This document shows, one piece after another, positions 62,403 through 64,000 of a DNA stretch of 64,000 nt. The translations under genes were made by a program, and so were the position numbers. The stretch is taken from positions 16,704 through 80,703 of the forward strand of contig JAYRWD010000004.1 of assembly GCA_041918255.1 (NCBI GenBank), written 5' to 3'. Origin of the DNA: JAYRWD01 sp041918255. GTDB taxonomy: Bacteria > Patescibacteriota > Dojkabacteria > B142 > WJKM01. Every line of letters starts with the position of its first letter. The stretch's first letter is position 1. The notes under the pieces are model-generated. The model made no database searches. It was not told the origin of the DNA and worked only from the letters and a program-made list of their open reading frames with translations.

Positions 62403-63545
62403 TTAGATAGGTGGCAGACCGAATGGATTGTCATTACTACCTGTAGTTTGTGCCGGTTGTACAACTTGTGGAGGGTTTACATTCTGTACGATTGCTGGTT
62501 GACCCTGCATTGTTTGAACACCAACAGGGCTTTGCATTCTTAGTAAATTATTATTTACATCCGTGTTTGGGATATTAGATGCAACTGTAGCAGAAGCTTG
62601 GGGTGCAGGGTTTACTACGGGCGCTGTGTTTAATCCATTTTGGGCATTAGCTTGCGGTGAGTTGAGATTAAGATTTAGAGTTGGTGGTGGCACTACCTCT
62701 TCAAATGTTGAGGTGGCGGATATATCTTGTTGGCGTTGAAAAACTGTATTTTGCGTGCTAGCAAAAGAATTGTCGCTAGGGATAGATGCTACGGGCACGG
62801 TCTGACTTGTAGTCGGATTTGGTTGTGCGCCAACTGAAGTTGGATTCATCTGAGGTGTGGAATTGAATCCCAGTGAGCTGTCAGTTTGCATAGAGGTGGA
62901 AGCCGGCGGTGTGATGTTGTTTTGGGTTGGATTTAAATTTAAAGCAGGACTAGGCGAATAAGTATTGTTAACATTTGTGTTAGCTTGCGGGGTATTAACA
63001 AATCCTCCGTCTGGATTCGGGTTTGAAACATTCATATTGATCCCAGCAGGTTGATTGACATTTTGGTTTCTCATAGGCTGTGATTGACTTGATAGTGGAT
63101 TTACAGCAGTTGCAGCTCCATTATTAGTCATATCATTTAGTCCAATATTTACAGGTTGCATATGGGAAATATCTATTGTGTTTATGGTTGGGGCGGATGG
63201 ATTTGATGGATTCATGCCAAAAGTAGAGAGATCGTTGCCGAGACTTGGAATAGTAGGTTGTGGTTGCGCGGTATTCAAAACTGTTGGTGGCATCATCATA
63301 GTAGCTTCACGCGCTGTTGCGGTACTCTGAACAGTTTGGGTTTGTGATGTATTCATAACATTTGCTGAACTCAAAGCTGAGTTGGGCTGTATATCTTTTT
63401 GCTTTGGAGGTTCTTTGGACATAGAGACTTGCGTTTTACCACGTTGCATTTTTATAAGCAAAAGAATGGTGAGTCCGATAATTGAGGTGATGAAAATAAG
63501 CGCGGGTATCAAAAGATTCGAATTCGTGCTGAGCAGTTTTAGCAT
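62403..63545 (-). CDS. Membrane-anchored Asn/Pro/Gln-rich low-complexity protein
   Basis: 380 residues. One N-terminal helix (LLIPALIFITSIIGLTILLLI) followed by a basic stop-transfer (KMQRGK), then about 340 residues rich in Asn, Pro, Gln, Ser and Thr without a predicted fold. Short recurring patterns appear (NPxP, QPxx, MNPTS, LNLNxxQ). It ends in NDNPFGLPPI. With the basic residues after the helix, the disordered part is probably cytoplasmic. Function unknown. It could be a scaffold or a condensate-forming tail. Confidence 0.72.
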   Translation of the reverse strand: MLKLLSTNSNLLIPALIFITSIIGLTILLLIKMQRGKTQVSMSKEPPKQKDIQPNSALSSANVMNTSQTQTVQSTATAREATMMMPPTVLNTAQPQPTIPSLGNDLSTFGMNPSNPSAPTINTIDISHMQPVNIGLNDMTNNGAATAVNPLSSQSQPMRNQNVNQPAGINMNVSNPNPDGGFVNTPQANTNVNNTYSPSPALNLNPTQNNITPPASTSMQTDSSLGFNSTPQMNPTSVGAQPNPTTSQTVPVASIPSDNSFASTQNTVFQRQQDISATSTFEEVVPPPTLNLNLNSPQANAQNGLNTAPVVNPAPQASATVASNIPNTDVNNNLLRMQSPVGVQTMQGQPAIVQNVNPPQVVQPAQTTGSNDNPFGLPPI

Positions 63546-63639
63546 TTTGATAAAAGTATAACTAAAATTAAAGATATCTCAAATCATTTTATTGTGTGTA
63601 GCAAATAAGGTCAACAAATATATTAAAGTATTTGAATTT

Positions 63640-63978
63640 TTATCCGTATAATAACTGGGCAAGTTTACCTGCGTTTGTCGATATTTGTCCGTGTTCATGG
63701 TTGGTTAAGTTTTCCGCGGGAGATTTATTTGCGGATGCGATTGCTGTAAGCATTGCTAGTTGTGGAAGTGTTTCGATATTTTGCCAGAAGTTTTCGATTG
63801 ATAAAGTAGTCCAAATTTTTGTGGCAAAAGTCGCGCGTTTTGGTAGTTGGGTATTTTGTTTGGAAATTTGAGAACAAATTTCAAGTAGAACTCTTCCGTC
63901 CTCGGTAGTATTTTTAAATGGGTCTAGGGTAGATTAGAGGGGATTTTGCCTCAACTCCTTGAGTAAAAGTTGATACAT
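63640..63978 (-). pseudogene. Small gene with an in-frame TAA after 14 codons
   Basis: On the minus strand ATG 63978 is preceded by a good ribosome-binding site (AGAGGTGG four bases upstream) and reads MYQLLLKELRQNPL, then TAA at 63936-63934. The same frame continues as STLDPFKNTTEDGRVLLEI with a normal composition to a TAA at 63642-63640, about 98 more codons. There is no ATG, GTG or TTG soon after the first stop. This looks like a real gene of 112 residues with a nonsense mutation or sequencing error. The plus-strand frame over the same bases is Cys/Phe/Trp-rich and less convincing. Confidence 0.55.
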
Positions 63979-64000
63979 TTTACCACCTCTATGATTCCAC

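Noticed and set aside
63632..63871. 79-codon plus-strand frame at the right edge
   Set aside because: Cys/Phe/Trp-rich with no domain. The minus strand carries a more convincing frame with a ribosome-binding site.
1..64000. UGA recoded as glycine, as in some Patescibacteria
   Set aside because: Several genes, such as the sigma factor at 60007-60009, end at UGA exactly where the families end, and no conserved protein is interrupted by UGA.

Overview
The window reads as part of a small, AT-rich bacterial genome, most likely from the Candidate Phyla Radiation (Patescibacteria). I cannot place it in a phylum from the sequence alone. Pointers are the tight packing of short operons, an AlaRS without its C-terminal C-Ala domain, ThrRS without a TGS domain, many surface proteins held by a single membrane segment (fibronectin-, cohesin- and PEGA-like), pseudopilins and a VirB6/TrbL-like membrane protein beside very large uncharacterised proteins. 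Stops behave as in the standard code.

Layout. 1-5,020 is accessory DNA: a gene cut by the window edge, then four small genes on the minus strand separated by related palindromic sites, one of them (a P-loop kinase) enclosed by perfect inverted repeats. Divergent from them lies the decayed start of a tyrosine recombinase that runs into tRNA-Ser(UGA). 5,224-9,671 holds a class A penicillin-binding protein and a complete IS256-like element with an 8-bp target duplication. 9,672-18,441 is a translation operon in the classic order thrS-infC-rpmI-rplT-pheS-pheT, preceded by a T-box leader and containing a second, divergent thrS. 18,438-21,588 is a membrane protein/histidine kinase pair. 21,694-24,363 holds two transporters between inverted repeats next to tRNA-Val(GAC). 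24,388-33,346 carries clpP, a DUF192 gene, mutL and a five-gene operon (SpoU methyltransferase, folC, DedA, two anchored surface proteins). 33,594-44,521 carries alaS, pseudopilins, a cohesin-like surface protein, pyrG and a membrane-anchored solute-binding protein.

44,542-55,594 is the most unusual part: five co-directional genes encoding two giant proteins, a VirB6/TrbL-like protein and two helical proteins. This looks like an envelope or secretion machine without recognisable ATPase genes in view. After a cluster of hairpin repeats come yvcK and a phosphohexomutase (carbon flux to the cell wall), an ECF sigma factor overlapping a membrane PEGA protein (a probable sigma/anti-sigma pair), a disordered membrane protein, and a small gene with an in-frame stop at the right edge.

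The housekeeping genes supply translation, wall synthesis, CTP and folate, mismatch repair and proteolysis. Novelty is concentrated in the left accessory array, the duplicated ThrRS with its T-box, and the 44.5-55.6 kb cluster.
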